The notes beneath the pieces were generated by a model, which ran no database searches, was not told the DNA's origin, and was given only the letters and a program-made list of their open reading frames with translations. A DNA stretch of 64,000 nt from Prosthecobacter algae (GTDB lineage: Bacteria > Verrucomicrobiota > Verrucomicrobiia > Verrucomicrobiales > Verrucomicrobiaceae): contig NZ_BAABIA010000004.1 in NCBI RefSeq assembly GCF_039542385.1, positions 1 through 64,000 of the forward strand. Reading direction: 5' to 3'. The translations under genes and the position numbers were made by a program. Of the stretch, positions 60,753 through 64,000 are shown in pieces (the first letter of the stretch is position 1; the number at the start of each line of letters is the position of its first letter).

Positions 60753-62039
60753 ATGAAGCTCCCCCTTTTGCTCACCGCCCTGTCCTTCGCCAGCCTTCAA
60801 GCCGCTGATTGGCCTCGTTTTCTTGGTCCTAACGGGGCGGCCGTGGTGGAAGAGGTTGCGGTGCCCACGACCTGGTCGCAGACGGAAAACCTGGCCTGGA
60901 AGAAGGACCTGCCGGGTCCGGGTTCATCCAGCCCCATTGTGGTGGGGGACAAGGTGTTTGTCACTTTCTGGAGCGGCTATGGGGACAAACCGGAGGCCAA
61001 GGACCCCAAAAAGCTTCAGCGGCATCTTCTTTGTCTGAATCTTGCGGATGGCAGCAAACGCTGGGAAACCATCGTCGCCTCTTCGGCGGAAGAGGACCCC
61101 TATGAGGGGTTCATCACGGAGCATGGTTATGCCACCCACACCCCCGTCAGTGATGGTGAGCACGTGTATGTCTTCTTTGGCAAAAGCGGGGCCTATGCCT
61201 TTGATCTGGAAGGCCAGCAGCTCTGGAAAGCCTCTCTAGGCACTGGTTCGGGAAGCCGTCGTTGGGGTTCCGGTGGCAGTCCCATTTTGTACAAGGACAT
61301 GCTCATCGTGAATGCCACGGATGAGAGCCAGGCCCTCTACGCTCTGGACAAAAAGACTGGCAAACAGCTTTGGAAAGCCAAGGGAGACAAGATTGATCTG
61401 GCCTATGGCACCCCTTCCATCATGGAATCTGGAGGCCGGACGGATCTCGTCTTTGCGATTGCCGATGAAGTCTGGGGTTTGAATCCGGACACTGGCAAGA
61501 TGCGTTGGTTTGCCACCCATGGCCTGCCTGGGAACATCTCTCCGTGCCTGATCCAGGATGGCGACAAGGCCTATCTTTTTGGCGGTTATCCCACCCAGGG
61601 CAGTGCGGCCATTAAGCTGGGCGGGCAGGGGGATGTCACCGCCACCCACATCCTGTGGACCAGCAAGACCAGCTCCTATGTGCCGACTCCGGTGCTGCAC
61701 AAGGGCCATCTTTATGTCGTCAATGATCAGGGTTTTGCCATCTGCATGGATGCCAAGACGGGCCAGGACATCTACCGCGAACGGGTCATTGATACCGGCG
61801 GCGGTCGTGGCCGGGGCAAGCCCTTTTATGCCTCTCCCGTGCTCATCGGCGATCGTCTCTACTGTGTTTCACGCCGGGGCGGCACCTATGTCCTGGCGGC
61901 AAAACCTGTGTTTGAGCGCCTGGCCCATAACACGCTGACGGGGGATGAATCGCAGTTTCACGGCAGCCCGGCGGTTGTCGGAGATCGCCTGCTGTTGCGG
62001 AGTGAGAAGGCTCTGTATTGCATCCAGGGCTCCAAGTAA
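60753..62039 (+). CDS. Secreted PQQ-type beta-propeller protein
   Basis: A 428-residue exported protein (signal KLPLLLTALSFASLQAADWP). Propeller blades have the pattern W-x-x-x-L-P-G-x-G-x-S-S-P-I-V (ENLAWKKDLPGPGSSSPIV), then DGSKRWETIVASS, AFDLEGQQLWKASLG, ALDKKTGKQLWKAKG, GLNPDTGKMRWFATHG and CMDAKTGQDIYRERV. It belongs to the PQQ_2/WD40-like outer-membrane-type or secreted family frequent in Verrucomicrobiota/Planctomycetota; real PQQ binding is not implied. The ATG at 60753 fits the signal. It diverges from the three-gene operon at 59858-60622. Confidence 0.92.
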   Translation: MKLPLLLTALSFASLQAADWPRFLGPNGAAVVEEVAVPTTWSQTENLAWKKDLPGPGSSSPIVVGDKVFVTFWSGYGDKPEAKDPKKLQRHLLCLNLADGSKRWETIVASSAEEDPYEGFITEHGYATHTPVSDGEHVYVFFGKSGAYAFDLEGQQLWKASLGTGSGSRRWGSGGSPILYKDMLIVNATDESQALYALDKKTGKQLWKAKGDKIDLAYGTPSIMESGGRTDLVFAIADEVWGLNPDTGKMRWFATHGLPGNISPCLIQDGDKAYLFGGYPTQGSAAIKLGGQGDVTATHILWTSKTSSYVPTPVLHKGHLYVVNDQGFAICMDAKTGQDIYRERVIDTGGGRGRGKPFYASPVLIGDRLYCVSRRGGTYVLAAKPVFERLAHNTLTGDESQFHGSPAVVGDRLLLRSEKALYCIQGSK

Positions 62040-62059
62040 AAGGGAGTCCAGGCTGGACC

Positions 62060-62824
62060 TCAGTCCATTCCGGTATCCGTCAGCCGCTGCAGTTGGCGCA
62101 CCAGTTCTTTGACCTCGTGCGCCCCACGGATGTCGCTAAACTTCACCTCAATGCCGGCATTGGCCGCTGAGGAGAAGTCCACTGTGCCCAGCCCCAGCAG
62201 TCCTTTGAGGCCGCTTTCATAGACATCAATGCTGCGTATGTCGCAGATACGCACCTCTCTGGAGCTGCGCCCCAGCAGGCCCCAGACCACCTCCACGCGC
62301 TCCTCCGTCACCAGGTAGGTGCGGGTCCCCCGTGCGATGCCGACCACCAGCAGCAGAGTCAGGGCCGCCATGCCGGTGATGGGGGCATAAATGGGCTCGA
62401 TCTTCATCAGCATGGCTGTGGTGATGAGCAGTAGCAGGGCCAGAAACAGGGCCTTGCCCGCCCCCAGCCATGATGGGTGAGACTCGTGCAGGATCAGTTC
62501 ACCTGCGGGGGTGTAGCGGTCATTTGTGACGACTTCAGTCTCCTCTTCTGGGGCGGTGACGTCATCTTCATCAGTGAATTCTTCCTCATCAACGGGTGCA
62601 TCGGCGCGGAATTCCCGAAACATGGGGCGGTCGATCCGTGCCCCGGCACTGGCCCTGGGGGCCCGCATGCCACCGATCACATCTCCCACCGTGTGATCTC
62701 GCCCAGACACGGTGTCTTCACACAGATCCCCGCGTGCCAGGGATCCCCGTTCCACAAGAAGAAACAAATCTTCCTTGGACAACAATCCCGGAAAAGCCGG
62801 ATGATCGTGCAGACGGTAGCGCAT
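62060..62824 (-). CDS. Membrane protein with bacterial PH (bPH_2) domain
   Basis: A 254-residue protein. The first ~50 residues (MRYRLHDHPAFPGLLSKEDLFLLVERGSLARGDLCEDTV) resemble GYF_2-like modules that occur in this phylum. An acidic linker (DEEEFTDEDDVTAPEEETEVV) follows. Then come two membrane helices (ALFLALLLLITTAMLMKI, GMAALTLLLVVGIA) and a PH-like domain (GTRTYLVTEERVEVVWGLLGRSSREVRICDIRSIDVYESG, FSSAANAGIEVKFSDIRG). Function unknown; PH domains of this type are seen in envelope-stress and membrane-associated proteins. The ATG at 62824 was chosen. Confidence 0.82.
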   Translation of the reverse strand: MRYRLHDHPAFPGLLSKEDLFLLVERGSLARGDLCEDTVSGRDHTVGDVIGGMRAPRASAGARIDRPMFREFRADAPVDEEEFTDEDDVTAPEEETEVVTNDRYTPAGELILHESHPSWLGAGKALFLALLLLITTAMLMKIEPIYAPITGMAALTLLLVVGIARGTRTYLVTEERVEVVWGLLGRSSREVRICDIRSIDVYESGLKGLLGLGTVDFSSAANAGIEVKFSDIRGAHEVKELVRQLQRLTDTGMD

Positions 62825-63001
62825 GAATGGGAAAAGCCGCCCCAGTCTTAAAGGAAAGAGCGTGAGATGCAAAAGACAAAGGCTGGGTGGCGACGTATTT
62901 GATGACTTCATTCCGGCGCAGTGAAAAGGCCTCGCTTTGATTCAGGGGCGGTTGAGCGGGCTTGCGCGACGTAATCAGTGGTGATACGGCACATCATACC
63001 C

Positions 63002-64000
63002 ATGGACTTGCTTCACTTGCGCGCAGATTTCCCCATCCTCGATCAGGAGGTGCATGGGCATCCGCTGGTGTACTTTGACAATGCGGCCAGCAGCCAAAAG
63101 CCACGTCAGGTCATCGAGACCCTGGTCCGCTATTACCAGCAGGACAATGCCAACGTCCATCGCGGGCTGCATGAACTCAGCATGCGGGCGACGGATGCCT
63201 TTGAAGCCACGCGGAAAAAGATCGCCCGCTTCATCGGTGCTGCCCGCGAGGAGGAAATCATTTATACCCGTGGGACCACGGAGGGCATCAATCTGGTGGC
63301 CCAGGTCTGGGCTGCGCAGTTTCTGAAACCCGGAGATGTCATCCTGCTCACAGGCATGGAGCATCACAGCAACCTTGTGCCCTGGCAGTTGGCTGCTAAG
63401 CGCAGCGGTGCGGTTTTAAGGCACATCCCTGTTCAGGAAGATGGCACGCTGGATCTCGTTGCGGCGGAGCCGTTGTTCGATGAGCAGGTCAAGGTCTTTG
63501 CCTGCGTCCATATTTCAAATTCTCTGGGCACGGTGAATCCAGTGCGCGAACTCTGCGCCAAGGCCCGTGCCCTGGGCGCGATGACTCTGGTGGACGGAGC
63601 CCAGGCTGTGGGGCACATCCCGGTGGATGTGCAGGCCATCGGTTGCGATTTTTACGCTTTTTCCGGCCACAAGATGTGCGCTCCCACGGGCATCGGTGCC
63701 TTGTATGGGCGGTATGAATTGCTGGAGCAAATGGAGCCCTGGCAAGGGGGGGGCGAAATGATCACGACGGTGACGCTCGAAACCTCTGCCTACAAGGCCC
63801 CGCCGGCCAAGTTCGAAGCAGGCACGCCTAACATTGCCGATGTCATCGGACTGGGCGCTGCGATTGATTACCTGGAAGCCGTGGGGCTGGAAAACATCCA
63901 GGCACATGGGATGGAGCTGACCGAGTATGCCTATCAGCGCATGTCTGATCTGCCAGGCATCCGCATTCTGGGGCCGCAGCAGCCACGTGCTTCCCTCATC
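63002..64000 (+). CDS. sufS: Cysteine desulfurase SufS/CsdA-type, partial
   Basis: Only the first 333 codons are in the window; the gene runs off the right edge. Hallmarks: VYFDNAASSQKP at the start, HRGLHELS, RGTTEGINLVAQVW, MEHHSNLVPWQ, the PLP-Asp region LVDGAQAVGHIPVDVQ and the catalytic Lys in FYAFSGHKMCAPTGIG. Group II cysteine desulfurases of the SufS type release sulfur from cysteine for Fe-S cluster assembly. The active-site Cys would be beyond the window. ATG at 63002 is good. Other suf genes are likely to follow to the right. Confidence 0.94.
   Translation, partial: MDLLHLRADFPILDQEVHGHPLVYFDNAASSQKPRQVIETLVRYYQQDNANVHRGLHELSMRATDAFEATRKKIARFIGAAREEEIIYTRGTTEGINLVAQVWAAQFLKPGDVILLTGMEHHSNLVPWQLAAKRSGAVLRHIPVQEDGTLDLVAAEPLFDEQVKVFACVHISNSLGTVNPVRELCAKARALGAMTLVDGAQAVGHIPVDVQAIGCDFYAFSGHKMCAPTGIGALYGRYELLEQMEPWQGGGEMITTVTLETSAYKAPPAKFEAGTPNIADVIGLGAAIDYLEAVGLENIQAHGMELTEYAYQRMSDLPGIRILGPQQPRASLI

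Noticed and set aside
60753..62039. True PQQ-dependent alcohol dehydrogenase
   Set aside because: No PQQ-ligand Cys-Cys pair or dehydrogenase motifs; only propeller repeats are present.

Overview
The window looks like a chromosomal segment from a Verrucomicrobiota bacterium, probably Verrucomicrobiaceae/Prosthecobacter-like; the genus is inferred, not shown. Overall GC is high (about 60% by eye). Several families typical of the Planctomycetota-Verrucomicrobiota group occur together: a planctomycete-type cytochrome c (PSCyt1) with an SHD1-like tail, a DUF1080 (3-keto-disaccharide hydrolase) protein, a ThuA-like protein, a Tat-exported AP-endonuclease-2-type TIM barrel, an EF-hand esterase, PQQ-type propellers and a very large secreted propeller protein. 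No rRNA, tRNA, CRISPR array, transposase or prophage was seen.

Layout. 1-6070: a sensor histidine kinase with OB-like sensor modules (cut by the left edge), a small DUF4279-like ORF, mscL, a GNAT/nitrilase pair, and a fold-type IV aminotransferase. 6105-8634: two classes of palindromic repeat around a membrane fusion protein and a DUF1080 protein. 8718-10067: a flavin-dependent halogenase candidate. 10805-16231: a three-gene operon resembling the Ralstonia/Cupriavidus phcB-phcS-phcR-phcQ quorum-sensing locus, with phcS and phcR fused into one 895-residue protein and a phcQ-like protein lacking the phospho-accepting His. 16304-25205: an NTF2-like membrane protein, a Nudix protein, a repeat-rich gap, a membrane coiled-coil protein, a Ser/Thr kinase fused to a cytochrome c, and a TamB-like protein. 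25406-25534: nine TCCCCA/TGGGGA hexamers. 25874-29600: a complete Tol-Pal type operon. 29602-35395: a hypothetical gene, smc, an amidohydrolase relic and a lipoprotein. 35595-42672: thioredoxin-like protein, MsbA-like ABC exporter, trypsin-like protease, a FAD dehydrogenase interrupted by a 9-bp minisatellite, HtrA/DegP and a divergent ClpS. 42714-48700: secreted sugar/ester enzymes, a lipoprotein, an SPFH protein ending in an excisionase-type HTH, and an alpha/beta hydrolase. 48949-54270: a 1773-residue secreted protein whose AT-rich propeller part is joined to a GC-rich C-terminus. 54339-64000: an AddA/RecB-like helicase-nuclease, a three-gene operon of related secreted proteins, a PQQ-type propeller, a bacterial PH protein, and the start of sufS.

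The most notable systems are the Phc-like quorum-sensing operon with its fused sensor/regulator, the kinase-cytochrome c fusion with a signal-peptide-like segment inside it, the stand-alone halogenase carrying all the diagnostic motifs, and the compositionally mosaic giant propeller protein. Envelope biogenesis and stress functions (TamB, Tol-Pal, MsbA-like exporter, HtrA, MscL) dominate the ordinary part of the window.
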